DNA of 64,000 bases, from positions 1 through 64,000 of the forward strand of contig JBMSKF010000004.1 in the NCBI GenBank assembly GCA_049419605.1, read 5' to 3'. A program made the translations under genes and the position numbers. The DNA comes from UBA970 sp049419605 (GTDB lineage Bacteria; Bacillota_I; Bacilli_A; RFN20; CAG-826). The notes under the pieces are model-generated. The model saw only the letters and a program-made list of their open reading frames with translations. It ran no database searches and was not told where the DNA came from. Of the stretch, positions 32,618-41,130 are shown piece after piece; position 1 is the first letter of the stretch, and each line of letters starts with the position of its first letter.

Positions 32618-33975
32618 TGAAAAAAATTGCTGCCATCTTTACAAACAAAGAAATCGTTAACCGTATTTTCTTCGTGGTGATGATTTTATTCGTGTTTCGA
32701 ATTGGTGCTGCAATTACGGTTCCTGGTGTCACGGTACAAGATGTTGATTTCCAAACCAATAATGCGTTGTCTCTGTTAAATTTATTGGGTGGTGGTGCTT
32801 TGCAAAGCTTTTCCGTTTTTGCATTAGGTGTCTCTCCCTATATTACGAGCAGCATTATCGTCCAATTATTAGGGATGGATGTGTTACCGGCATTAACTGA
32901 ATTAAGTAAACAAGGTCAATCTGGTCGAAAGAAAATGGAAATGACGACCCGTTATTTAACTTTATTGTTAGGTGCAGTCCAAGCATACGGGATTGTCAGA
33001 ACGATGGAAACATCCAGTTTTATTACTTTAAATGATACTTCCTTTTGGAGCTACGCTTATATTGTCACCGTCTTAATGGCCGGTGGGATGTTAGTCATGT
33101 GGTTAGGTGATCAAATCACCTCCAAAGGTATCGGTAACGGTATCTCGATGATTATCTTCGCCGGTATTGTTCGTAGTTTACCATTACAAATTGAAGGCGC
33201 TTATAACAATTGGGTTTTATTAACCTTAGGACTAGATGTCACCGTGTTATTGCGAGGGATTTTCCAATTCGCAATTTACGTGCTATCCTTTGTCCTCATT
33301 ATTGCGTTCGTCACCTTCATTGAATCAAGTAAGCGAAAAATTCCTGTGCAAAACGCCGGTAAATCTGGTTCTGCTCAATATGCAAAAGCAAGTTTCTTAC
33401 CCATGAAGATTAACTCTGCAGGTGTTATCCCTGTCATCTTTGCCTCTTCGATTATGTTGGCACCGAGTGTCATCGTTAGTTTTATCACTGGCGCCAATCC
33501 TAATGCAGAATGGTTAAAGATCTTTGATTCCTCAGCCACGGTCACAATGCCATGGTTTAATGATCAAACCTTCCAATTCCCATGGGGTTTAATCATCTAT
33601 ATATTTTTAACGGTTGTCTTTACATTCTTTTATTCCAATTTACAAATCAATCCGCAACGGCTTGCAGAAAACTTCCAACAAAATGGTTCCTATATCCCAG
33701 GCATTCGCCCCGGTGTGGAAACTGAACGTTATGTTACCAAAGTTTTAAACCGCATCACCGTATTGGGCGCAACTTCTTTAGCCTTTATTGCCGCCTTACC
33801 AATCGTCCTTGTTTTATTAAACATTGTTCCTGATCGATCCCTAGCCTTAGGTGGAACAGGGTTAATCATTGTCGTAGGTGTTGCCCTTGAAGTGAATAAC
33901 CAAATTGATGGTTTACTTGCAGGTAAATCGTATGAAGAAGTGTTAGCATCAGGTGGAAGAAATCAAAATGATTAA
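32617..33975 (+). CDS. secY: preprotein translocase subunit SecY
   Basis: 452 aa with ten transmembrane helices, the protein-conducting channel. GVSPYITSSIIVQLLGMDVLP is the plug/TM2 signature (about 71–91), and the cytosolic loops carry the conserved IPVQNAGKSG-type region. Partner SecE is encoded at 46144 in this window; SecG is not seen. Its end overlaps adk by eight bases. Confidence 0.97.
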   Translation: MKKIAAIFTNKEIVNRIFFVVMILFVFRIGAAITVPGVTVQDVDFQTNNALSLLNLLGGGALQSFSVFALGVSPYITSSIIVQLLGMDVLPALTELSKQGQSGRKKMEMTTRYLTLLLGAVQAYGIVRTMETSSFITLNDTSFWSYAYIVTVLMAGGMLVMWLGDQITSKGIGNGISMIIFAGIVRSLPLQIEGAYNNWVLLTLGLDVTVLLRGIFQFAIYVLSFVLIIAFVTFIESSKRKIPVQNAGKSGSAQYAKASFLPMKINSAGVIPVIFASSIMLAPSVIVSFITGANPNAEWLKIFDSSATVTMPWFNDQTFQFPWGLIIYIFLTVVFTFFYSNLQINPQRLAENFQQNGSYIPGIRPGVETERYVTKVLNRITVLGATSLAFIAALPIVLVLLNIVPDRSLALGGTGLIIVVGVALEVNNQIDGLLAGKSYEEVLASGGRNQND

Positions 33976-34621
33976 TACGATTTTATTAGGACCACCCGGT
34001 GCGGGTAAAGGATCGGTTGCAAAGCTCATCGCCGATCATTACAAGATTCCTCATATTTCCACAGGCGACATGTTTCGTGAAGCCATGGCGAAAGGGACTC
34101 CGGTAGGCAATCTTGCTGCAACGTATATCAACGCAGGAAAACTCGTACCCGATGATGTGACGATCGCTTTAGTGAAAGAAAGAATTCAAGCGCCAGATTG
34201 CAAAGCAGGATTTATGTTCGATGGCTTTCCAAGAACATTGCCTCAAGCAGAAGCGTTACAAACCTTATTAATCTCAATCAAACGTCCAATCAACACGGTG
34301 ATGGAATTTGATTGTGATCGCCAAGAATTGATTCGTCGGATTACGGGTCGCCGTGTTTGCAAAGTGTGTGGCACGCCGTACCATGTTGATACGATGAAAC
34401 CTAAAGTTGAAGGTGTCTGTGATCGCGATGGCGGTCCCCTCATTCAACGCAAGGACGACAATCTCGAAGCCTTAACCGTGCGTTTAAAGGCTTATGAGGA
34501 ACAAACCTCTCCATTAATCGGCTTTTATAAAGCCAAAGGGTTATTAACCCCATTTGATGGCGCGAAGCAAACGAAGGATTTATTCCAAGACGTCAAGGCA
34601 TTTCTTGACAGATTGCAATGA
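33968..34621 (+). CDS. adk: adenylate kinase
   Basis: 217 aa long-type enzyme, AMP + ATP to 2 ADP. P-loop GPPGAGKGS at 8–16, FDGFPRTLPQAEAL, and a LID domain with a structural zinc site of CKVCGTPYH ... CDRDG, giving Cys3Asp as in Bacillus. I chose ATG 33968 because of the GGTGGAAG site and the family start. It overlaps secY by eight and map by four bases. Confidence 0.97.
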   Translation: MINTILLGPPGAGKGSVAKLIADHYKIPHISTGDMFREAMAKGTPVGNLAATYINAGKLVPDDVTIALVKERIQAPDCKAGFMFDGFPRTLPQAEALQTLLISIKRPINTVMEFDCDRQELIRRITGRRVCKVCGTPYHVDTMKPKVEGVCDRDGGPLIQRKDDNLEALTVRLKAYEEQTSPLIGFYKAKGLLTPFDGAKQTKDLFQDVKAFLDRLQ

Positions 34622-35376
34622 TCATCGTTAAATCTCCGCGAGAAGTCACCATGATGCGTGAAGCTGGACGCATGGTGGCAAAGACATTACGGCATCTAGA
34701 AAGCCTTGTCCGTGTTGGCGTGACAACCCAACAGCTTAATGACGAAGCCGAAAAGATGATTGCCAGTTTCGGAGCCAAAGCCTCTTTCAAAGGATATGGC
34801 GGCTATCCAGCGAGTATTTGTACCTCGGTCAACGATACACTCATTCACGGCATTCCTTCTTCAAAAGAAGTGCTAAAAAATGGTGATATCATCAAGATTG
34901 ACATCGGGATTCAATACAATGGATACCATGCGGATGCAGCAAGAACGTATTGCGTTGGCAATGTAGACAACGCGATAAAAAAACTTGTTGAAGTCACCAC
35001 CGCGAGTTTCTTTGAAGCGTTTAAGGTAATTCGTCCAGGTGTCTATGTTGGTGATCTCTCCCACACGATTCAATCGTTTGTGGAAAAACACGGCTATAGT
35101 TTACCGGAAGATTACACTGGACATGGAGTCGGACAAAACCTCCATGAGGACCCGCAGATTCCTAACTTCGGGCGGTCACAAACAGGACCGATACTTAAAG
35201 CAGGAATGACGCTTGCCATTGAACCGATGGTGAACCTAGGTAAAAAAGAAACCAAGGTGCTCGCGGATGAATGGACCGTCAAGACGAAAGATGGCAAATG
35301 GTGCGCTCATTATGAAAACACCATCGTCGTCACGACAACGGGTGCTGAAATACTCACCCTAGAAGAAGGAGGATAG
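34618..35376 (+). CDS. map: methionine aminopeptidase, type I
   Basis: 252 aa. Removes initiator Met from nascent chains. All five metal ligands are in place: Asp95, Asp106, His169, Glu202 and Glu233, in KIDIGIQYNGYHADAAR, TGHGVGQNLHEDP, AIEPMVN and YENTIVV. Start overlaps adk (ATGA). Classic secY–adk–map–infA order. Confidence 0.98.
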   Translation: MIIVKSPREVTMMREAGRMVAKTLRHLESLVRVGVTTQQLNDEAEKMIASFGAKASFKGYGGYPASICTSVNDTLIHGIPSSKEVLKNGDIIKIDIGIQYNGYHADAARTYCVGNVDNAIKKLVEVTTASFFEAFKVIRPGVYVGDLSHTIQSFVEKHGYSLPEDYTGHGVGQNLHEDPQIPNFGRSQTGPILKAGMTLAIEPMVNLGKKETKVLADEWTVKTKDGKWCAHYENTIVVTTTGAEILTLEEGG

Positions 35377-35381
35377 ACAGT

Positions 35382-35600
35382 ATGAGTAAAGAAGATGTCA
35401 TCTCCCTCGAGGCTACCGTCCTCGAAACCTTACCGAATACTTCGTTCAAGGTTAAATTAGAAAACGGTTCAGTGATTCTGGCTCACGTTTCTGGTAAAAT
35501 CCGTATGAACTACATTCGCATTTTACCAGGCGATAAAGTCACGGTTGAAATGTCCCCGTACGACCTAACACGCGGCCGCATCACCTATCGTCACAAATAG
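35382..35600 (+). CDS. infA: translation initiation factor IF-1
   Basis: 72 aa OB-fold protein. VLETLPNTSFKVKLENG and MNYIRILPGDKVTVEMSPYD are the signatures. Binds the 30S A site during initiation. GAAGGAGG lies upstream inside map. Confidence 0.98.
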   Translation: MSKEDVISLEATVLETLPNTSFKVKLENGSVILAHVSGKIRMNYIRILPGDKVTVEMSPYDLTRGRITYRHK

Positions 35601-35615
35601 TGACAAGGAGAAATT

Positions 35616-35729
35616 ATGAAAGTAAGACCATCCGTTAAGCCGATTTGCGATAAATGTAAAGTCATCAAGCGTCATGGACGCGTGATGGTGCTTTGTGAAA
35701 ACCCAAAGCATAAACAACGCCAAGGATAA
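35616..35729 (+). CDS. rpmJ: 50S ribosomal protein L36, zinc-binding type
   Basis: 37 aa. MKVRPSVKPICDKCKVIKRH followed by GRVMVLCENPKHKQRQG. The zinc ligands are Cys11, Cys14, Cys27 and His32. AAGGAG eight bases before the ATG. Located between infA and rpsM as in most bacteria. Confidence 0.97.
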   Translation: MKVRPSVKPICDKCKVIKRHGRVMVLCENPKHKQRQG

Positions 35730-35738
35730 GGAGCACAT

Positions 35739-36116
35739 ATGGCACGTATTGTAGGTGTAGATATTCCAAATGAAAAACGCGTCGTGATTTCACTGATGTA
35801 CATTTTTGGTATCGGTAAACCACTCTCGCAAAAGATTTTGAAAGATGCAAAAGTTGATGAAAGTGTTCGTGTTAAAGATTTAACCGAAGATCAACTGGTT
35901 GCGATTCGTACCCAAGTCGCTAAGTATAAAGTTGAAGGTGATTTACGTCGTGAAATCTCTCTCAACATTAAACGTTTGCAAGAAATTGGTACCTATCGTG
36001 GTTCCCGTCACCGTAAAGGGATGCCGGTTCGTGGTCAACGGACCCGTACCAATGCCCGTACGCGCAAAGGACCAAGAAAGACCATTGCTAACAAGAAAGA
36101 AGCCGTACAAGGTTAA
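35739..36116 (+). CDS. rpsM: 30S ribosomal protein S13
   Basis: 125 aa. ARIVGVDIPNEKRVVISLMY at the N-terminus and GSRHRKGMPVRGQRTRTNAR at the C-terminus are diagnostic; the C-terminal tail contacts P-site tRNA. AAGGAG site upstream. First gene of the alpha part of the superoperon (rpsD is not present here). Confidence 0.98.
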   Translation: MARIVGVDIPNEKRVVISLMYIFGIGKPLSQKILKDAKVDESVRVKDLTEDQLVAIRTQVAKYKVEGDLRREISLNIKRLQEIGTYRGSRHRKGMPVRGQRTRTNARTRKGPRKTIANKKEAVQG

Positions 36117-36128
36117 AGGAGAACTGAC

Positions 36129-36572
36129 ATGGCCAACGAAAATAAAAAGCCAACAGGAGCAGCACCAGCAGCCAGTGCAACTGGCGCGCCTGCTAAAGCC
36201 CCTAGAAAAAAGAAAGTTAAACGTGCATTTACCAAAGCAATTGCTCACATTCATGCAACTTTTAACAACACCATTGTGACGATCACGGATGAACAAGGCA
36301 ATGCAATTGCCTGGAGCTCAGCTGGTGCATTAGGTTACAAAGGTGCCAGAAAAGCGACACCATTCGCTGCTCAAGTTGCCGGTGAAGCTTGCGCAAAAGC
36401 CGCATTAGAACAAGGCATTAAACAAGTTGATGTCAATGTGAAGGGTCCAGGTCCTGGCCGTGAATCTGCAGTGCGTTCACTCGCAGCTGCTGGTTTACAA
36501 ATCACCATGCTTACGGATACCACACCAGTGCCACACAACGGTTGCCGTCCACCTAAGCGCCCACGGGGCTAG
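36129..36572 (+). CDS. rpsK: 30S ribosomal protein S11 with Ala/Pro-rich N-terminus
   Basis: 147 aa, about 18 longer than usual. The extra N-terminal segment is KPTGAAPAASATGAPAKAP, similar in composition to the S19 tail. The core has HIHATFNNTIVTITDEQGNA and ends with TPVPHNGCRPPKRPRG, the S11 signature. Platform protein near the mRNA exit. Confidence 0.96.
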   Translation: MANENKKPTGAAPAASATGAPAKAPRKKKVKRAFTKAIAHIHATFNNTIVTITDEQGNAIAWSSAGALGYKGARKATPFAAQVAGEACAKAALEQGIKQVDVNVKGPGPGRESAVRSLAAAGLQITMLTDTTPVPHNGCRPPKRPRG

Positions 36573-36602
36573 TCGACTTGATCATTGGAGGATCACAAAC
36601 AT

Positions 36603-37571
36603 ATGGCAAATATTGCACGTCCATTCGAAAAACCACGCTTCACAAAAAAGTTATTTGATTCAACCCATAACTATGGTCGATTTGTTTTAGAACCATTAGA
36701 ACGAGGTTTTGGATTAACGTTAGGTAATGCATTACGTCGTGTCTTACTCGCATCATTACCAGGTGCTTCGGTTTACGCAATTGAAATTGAAGGCGCACGT
36801 CACGAATTCTCTTCGTTAGAAGGCGTTCTTGAAGATGTGACGACCATTGTCTTAAATTTAAAAAATTTAGTGTTAAAAATTGATGCCGAAGGCACTGATT
36901 CTAAAACCCTTGAATTAGATGTGAAGGGTGAAAAGACTGTCACTGCTGGGGATTTAATTCTCCCAGGTGGTGTTCAAGTCATGAATCCTGAACTCGTCAT
37001 TGCCCATGTCACATCCAAAGGAACCTTAAAAGGGAAATTATATGTTCGCAATGGTCGCGGTTATGTTACCTCAGAAGGTAACAAAGCCAATCGCTATAAC
37101 ACCCGTTTAGGTTTGATTGCCACGGATTCCAATTATTCTCCTGTCACCAAAGTGTCTTACACTGTGGATCCAACCCGTGTTGGTAACGATGCTCGTTATG
37201 ACAAATTAACCTTAGAAATTTGGACCAATGGTTCATTAACTCCACAAGCGGCATTAACATTTGCAACGCAAATTTTAATGGCACACTTCCAAGGTTTCTT
37301 AGAATTAGAAGACACCACCACGGATGTCAATATTATGAAAGAACCAACCTTAGAACCAGAAGACAAGTTCTCTAATATGACGATTGTGGATTTAGATTTA
37401 TCGGTCCGTTCGTATAACTGCTTACGTCGCGCCGGTATTGAAACGGTTTATGAATTGACACAAAAGTCAGAAGAAGAAATGATGAAAGTACGCAACCTCG
37501 GTAAGAAATCCTTGAAGGAAGTTAAAGAAAAACTTCTTGCACATGGATTAAAGTTCCGGGATGCAGAATAA
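36603..37571 (+). CDS. rpoA: RNA polymerase alpha subunit
   Basis: 322 aa. I chose ATG 36603, with GGAGG 11 bases upstream, giving the normal start MANIARPFEKPRF. N-terminal dimerisation domain with RFVLEPLERGFGLTLGNALR and the C-terminal UP-element-binding domain with DLSVRSYNCLRRAGIETVYE and NLGKKSLKEVKEKL are both complete. Lies between rpsK and rplQ as in other bacteria. Confidence 0.98.
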   Translation: MANIARPFEKPRFTKKLFDSTHNYGRFVLEPLERGFGLTLGNALRRVLLASLPGASVYAIEIEGARHEFSSLEGVLEDVTTIVLNLKNLVLKIDAEGTDSKTLELDVKGEKTVTAGDLILPGGVQVMNPELVIAHVTSKGTLKGKLYVRNGRGYVTSEGNKANRYNTRLGLIATDSNYSPVTKVSYTVDPTRVGNDARYDKLTLEIWTNGSLTPQAALTFATQILMAHFQGFLELEDTTTDVNIMKEPTLEPEDKFSNMTIVDLDLSVRSYNCLRRAGIETVYELTQKSEEEMMKVRNLGKKSLKEVKEKLLAHGLKFRDAE

Positions 37572-37581
37572 GGAGTAACCT

Positions 37582-37986
37582 ATGCCAACTCAAGGTAGAG
37601 ATAATGTACATGGTAAAGGTGGGATGCGCTTTAAAGCCCCATTTACCAAAAGCAAATACGATAACCAATTACGTAATTTAGTGTCCACGTTAATCACAGA
37701 AGAAAAAGTTGTGGTCACTGGGCAAATGGCACAAGGGTTAGTGTCCCTTGCTGACCGTTTAATCACCTATGCGAAAAAAGGTGATTTACACAATCGTCGC
37801 TTAGCGGCAAGTGTGGTTCGTCAATATATCGCTGATGAAGCAAATGGCGTCCTCGCCCTCAACAAGCTTTTTTCTGAATTAGGTCCTCGTTATGCCACTC
37901 GAAAAGGTGGTTATACTCGTAGACTAAAAATGGCCCCTCGCCTTGGTGATAACGCCAAACGCGTCTTGGTGGAATTCGTTAAATAA
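37582..37986 (+). CDS. rplQ: 50S ribosomal protein L17
   Basis: 134 aa. The N-terminus is divergent (NVHGKGGMRFKAPFTKSKYD instead of RKLGR-type), but LRNLVSTLITEEKVVVT, RLITYAKKGDLHNRR and GGYTRRLKMAPRLGDNAKR are L17. Last gene of the superoperon and followed directly by a strong terminator. Confidence 0.95.
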   Translation: MPTQGRDNVHGKGGMRFKAPFTKSKYDNQLRNLVSTLITEEKVVVTGQMAQGLVSLADRLITYAKKGDLHNRRLAASVVRQYIADEANGVLALNKLFSELGPRYATRKGGYTRRLKMAPRLGDNAKRVLVEFVK

Positions 37987-37993
37987 GATGGGG

Positions 37994-38018
37994 AACCTTG
38001 GGCAACCAAGGTTTTTTT
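37994..38018 (+). terminator. intrinsic terminator ending the ribosomal superoperon
   Basis: AACCTTGG (37994–38001), loop GCAA, CCAAGGTT (38006–38013), then a run of seven T. It starts seven bases after the rplQ stop. Confidence 0.93.
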
Positions 38019-38021
38019 CTC

Positions 38022-38693
38022 ATGATTAAACATTGGATTTTTGACCTCGATGGTACATTACTGGATACAGCCCCTGATCTTGCTCGGGCGATTCAGGATA
38101 CACTTTTAGCATTTCACCTACCTTCGGTCACGTTAGAAGAAACGAAAACTTTTATCGGTGGTGGGGCGAGACAATTTGTCAAAGCTGCATTAAAAGGAAA
38201 AGGTGAGGATCCTGTTTTTTTTGAAGAATTTTACGCTGCCTATATGATTCGTTATGAAGCATACCAACTGGCGAATGCTAGAATTTATCCCGGTATCCAA
38301 GAGGTATTAAGATATATTCAAAAGCATCGATTGAATGCGTATGTATTTTCAAACAAACCACATTCATTAACCGTGCAACTGATCCACCATGTTTTTCCAT
38401 ATATATTCAAAGGTGTCCATGGCCACATTCCTGGTACATTACCGAAACCTGATCGAACGATGTTTGATGCCTTTGCAAGATTGCATCAACTAAATTTAAA
38501 AGAAGCGGTGATGATTGGCGATGCACCACCTGATATCTTATTTGCAAAACAACTTGGCATCCCGTGTCTTGCATTGAGTTATGGATATAGCGACTTACAT
38601 GCATTAAAAGAACACCATCCTACGATGATTCTTAATAATGCGAAAGAAATCATTCCTGCAATTCAACAATTAGAGATACAACTGAAAGGTTAA
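38022..38693 (+). CDS. HAD-family phosphatase, phosphoglycolate phosphatase-like
   Basis: 223 aa HAD subfamily IA hydrolase. Motif I DLDGTLLDT (near residue 7), motif II VFSNKPH, motif III Lys in KPDRTMFDAF and motif IV MIGDAPPDILFAKQLG are intact; a helical cap lies between. Gph, PpaX or another small-phosphate phosphatase are all possible. I chose ATG 38022, four bases after the T-run of the rplQ terminator; a TTG further upstream would be inside the hairpin. No separate promoter or good ribosome-binding site is visible, so expression may depend on readthrough. Confidence 0.85.
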   Translation: MIKHWIFDLDGTLLDTAPDLARAIQDTLLAFHLPSVTLEETKTFIGGGARQFVKAALKGKGEDPVFFEEFYAAYMIRYEAYQLANARIYPGIQEVLRYIQKHRLNAYVFSNKPHSLTVQLIHHVFPYIFKGVHGHIPGTLPKPDRTMFDAFARLHQLNLKEAVMIGDAPPDILFAKQLGIPCLALSYGYSDLHALKEHHPTMILNNAKEIIPAIQQLEIQLKG

Positions 38694-38701
38694 ATATAAC
38701 A

Positions 38702-38731
38702 AAAAGATACCGAGGAGAATCGGTATCTTTT
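38702..38731. terminator. bidirectional terminator between the HAD phosphatase and crtM-like gene
   Basis: Twelve-base stem AAAAGATACCGA (38702–38713) with TCGGTATCTTTT (38720–38731), loop GGAGAA. T-rich on both strands. Its right arm includes the last bases of the convergent carotenoid gene. Confidence 0.9.
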
Positions 38732-39581
38732 ATTTTGTTTTTAATTGGGTGATGATGGCAAGCTTTTCTTCGTTAGAAACAAATAATTTTTGATGCATCA
38801 CTTGGTATTTTTTCTTTCGAATGACTTGTAGAATTTCTCGATATAACACTAAACTTGCATGTAAAGAAAAGCGAATGTCATCTGGAAATAACGGAATCCA
38901 CTTCTCAGCTTCTTGGTAATATGATTCTGCAACTTGGGCAATGGTTTCAAAGAGTTGGATAAAAGCATCATTGACACATTGAGATTTTAAATCTTCCACT
39001 GTGTAATGGAATTGATGCATGAGTGATTGTGGTAAATAAATTCGGTCTCTGCGAAAGTCTTCTCCAACATCTCGCAAAATGTTTGTCAGTTGAAAAGCTC
39101 TGCCTAAGGCAATCGCAAAAGGGGTTAAATCTTTTTCTGCATGTGGGGCAAGCATCGGTAGTAACATTTTCCCCACACTACTGGCAACTAAATCAGCATA
39201 TTTCAGTAATTGATCCATCGTTTCAATACGTACTGGATGTGCATCAAATTCTTGACCCTCAATCATTTCATAAAACGGAGCGAAATAAGTTTCATCAGGA
39301 TAAAAACGATCTCGAGTATCAGCGAGGGCTCTCCAGCGGAAACCACTTTTTTGATAACCTTTAACAAAGTCATCGAGTTTCGCTTTATAGTTTTGTAGTG
39401 CTTTTAAGTCACGATGCTCATCGATCAAATCGTCCACATATCGACAAAAGGCGTAGACTGCATAGACTCCTTGGCGGCGATGTTTATCCTTAATGGTGGA
39501 AAATGCACGATAAAAGGTCGCAGAGTTTCTTTTAATGACCCGTTCACATCGCCAATATGCATAGGCTAAATATAGATTCAT
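38730..39581 (-). CDS. squalene/phytoene synthase family (dehydrosqualene synthase-like)
   Basis: 283 aa. Head-to-head condensation of two prenyl diphosphates, the first step to carotenoids. Both Mg-binding Asp-rich motifs are present: YVDDLIDE (Asp50, Asp51, Asp54) and RDVGEDFRRDR (Asp171, Asp175, Asp179). LTNILRDVGEDFRRDRIYLP is the family signature. Three bases downstream of the desaturase, in one operon. Whether it makes C30 (CrtM type, as in Staphylococcus) or C40 (CrtB) product cannot be told from sequence alone; the lineage favours C30. Confidence 0.9.
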   Translation of the reverse strand: MNLYLAYAYWRCERVIKRNSATFYRAFSTIKDKHRRQGVYAVYAFCRYVDDLIDEHRDLKALQNYKAKLDDFVKGYQKSGFRWRALADTRDRFYPDETYFAPFYEMIEGQEFDAHPVRIETMDQLLKYADLVASSVGKMLLPMLAPHAEKDLTPFAIALGRAFQLTNILRDVGEDFRRDRIYLPQSLMHQFHYTVEDLKSQCVNDAFIQLFETIAQVAESYYQEAEKWIPLFPDDIRFSLHASLVLYREILQVIRKKKYQVMHQKLFVSNEEKLAIITQLKTK

Positions 39582-39584
39582 CGG

Positions 39585-41066
39585 TTAAATTTCTTTCATA
39601 ATCGTGTCGACTGCAATTTTAGCAGATTTCATTACAATAGGAATGCCTGCGCCTGGATGGGTACTCGTCCCAGCAAAATATAAGTGTTTAACCTTTAATG
39701 CTTTGACTTGTGGTCTAAAGAAGTTACTTTGAAATAGAATCGGTTTGAAGCCAAAGGTTGCCGCATATTGTAAGTTAAATTGTTCTTCCCAATCTTTAGG
39801 TGTCATCATTCTTTCCACTTCAATGGCTTGATCGAAATCTTCAAAGCCTTGAATGGTTTTGATTTTGGAAACGATTTGATTTCTAAATTGCTTTTTCATG
39901 GTTTCATCCCACGAGAATTGATGATGTTCTCGATTGGGAACTGGAACAAGCACATAAATTATTTCTTTACCAGCAGGTGCAAGGGATGGATCGATCTGGG
40001 TTGGTGAATAAATATAAAAAGAGGCATCAGATGGAAGTGTGGGTTCAAATAAATCATTGATATTTTTTTTGAAATCTTTAGCGTAGCGAATTTGATGAAC
40101 GGTCGTTTTGATTTTTTTATTTAAACCAAAATACATAATGAAACTACTTGATGAGTATTCCATTTTTTGAAGCTTCTTTGGTTGGTATTTGCCTCGATAC
40201 TTGGGTTCAATTAATTGCGATACTGCATATGGAAAATCAGCATTGACAAGGACCGCATCGCTTGGAATAAAAGTGTGATTAACGATAATACCTTTGGCAC
40301 TTCCTTCTTCAATATGAATGGAACTGACATTCGCATTCGTCACCACTTTACCACCCAGTTCCTCAAATCTTTTTTGCATGGCTTTCGCCATTGCATACAT
40401 TCCACCTTTGATGTACCAAATCCCATAAAGCAGTTCAATCATCGGAATGATGGTATAGATGGAAGGACCCACGAAAGGAGACACGCCAATATAAAGCGTT
40501 TGAAAGGAAAGTGCTTGGCGAAGTTTTTCGTTTTTAACAAATTTGGCAATGGATTCATACGCAGAATTAAAGGTTCTTAGTTTGAGAGTATTGAGTATAT
40601 TTTCCCAGCTTAAAATATCTTTTGATGATAGAAAAGAACGATCAATAAATCCTTTTCTTGCAATATTATAACGAGCATAAATATCGGCAAGATATGCTAA
40701 ATATCCTTGTGTATCTTCATAGGAAATACTTTCTAATGCTGGGATTAATTTAGTTAAATTACTCGATACGGTAAATGAAGTTCCATCTTGATAATGAAGT
40801 TGATAAAGCGGATCTAATAACTGCATTGAAATATAATCATCAGGGTTCACACCACTTGATGAAAATACCTCTCGATATATTTCTGGCATCATCACGATGG
40901 TGGGACCAACATCAAATTGAAAACCTTTTTCTTGAAATGAATACATTCTTCCACCGACCTGTGCATTCTTCTCATAGATGGTGACTTGGTAACCCTTGGA
41001 TTGTAAACGGATTGCACTCGCTAATCCGGCAGTTCCTGCGCCAACAATCGTGATATTTTTTTTCAT
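39585..41066 (-). CDS. phytoene/diapophytoene desaturase family (CrtN/CrtI)
   Basis: 493 aa FAD-dependent desaturase that introduces conjugated double bonds into the carotenoid backbone. The dinucleotide-binding start is ITIVGAGTAGLASAIRL (Gly9–Gly14), then Glu32 and GGRMYSFQEKGFQFDVGPT. The C-terminal FAD site is YFAGTSTHPGAGIPIV. Length is normal. First gene of a two-gene carotenoid operon. The start lies nine bases after a minus-strand TAAAAT and has no Shine-Dalgarno. Divergent from the class II photolyase. Confidence 0.93.
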   Translation of the reverse strand: MKKNITIVGAGTAGLASAIRLQSKGYQVTIYEKNAQVGGRMYSFQEKGFQFDVGPTIVMMPEIYREVFSSSGVNPDDYISMQLLDPLYQLHYQDGTSFTVSSNLTKLIPALESISYEDTQGYLAYLADIYARYNIARKGFIDRSFLSSKDILSWENILNTLKLRTFNSAYESIAKFVKNEKLRQALSFQTLYIGVSPFVGPSIYTIIPMIELLYGIWYIKGGMYAMAKAMQKRFEELGGKVVTNANVSSIHIEEGSAKGIIVNHTFIPSDAVLVNADFPYAVSQLIEPKYRGKYQPKKLQKMEYSSSSFIMYFGLNKKIKTTVHQIRYAKDFKKNINDLFEPTLPSDASFYIYSPTQIDPSLAPAGKEIIYVLVPVPNREHHQFSWDETMKKQFRNQIVSKIKTIQGFEDFDQAIEVERMMTPKDWEEQFNLQYAATFGFKPILFQSNFFRPQVKALKVKHLYFAGTSTHPGAGIPIVMKSAKIAVDTIMKEI

Positions 41067-41075
41067 ATTTGACCA

Positions 41076-41081
41076 ATTTTA
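41076..41081 (-). promoter_or_regulatory. -10 box of the carotenoid operon
   Basis: Minus-strand TAAAAT, nine bases before the crtN-like ATG, without Shine-Dalgarno. Fits the leaderless pattern seen elsewhere in the window. Confidence 0.4.
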
Positions 41082-41115
41082 TCTTATCATATATGACTAT
41101 AAAAGTATGATTTTA

Positions 41116-41124
41116 TGCTATGAT
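41116..41124 (+). promoter_or_regulatory. extended -10 promoter of the photolyase
   Basis: TGcTATGAT, six bases before the photolyase ATG. The same nine bases at the same distance precede the metalloprotease at 59863. A second candidate, TTGACC (41069–41074) with a 17-base spacer to TATGAC (41092–41097), lies further upstream. Confidence 0.5.
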
Positions 41125-41130
41125 TTTCAT

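Noticed and set aside
37998..38021. TTG start for the HAD phosphatase upstream of ATG 38022
   Set aside because: The codons would lie in the terminator hairpin, and the family starts at IKHWIFDLDGT.
40996..41130. Upstream extension of the photolyase frame
   Set aside because: It runs antisense into the desaturase gene and has no photolyase-like residues; the promoter is at 41116.
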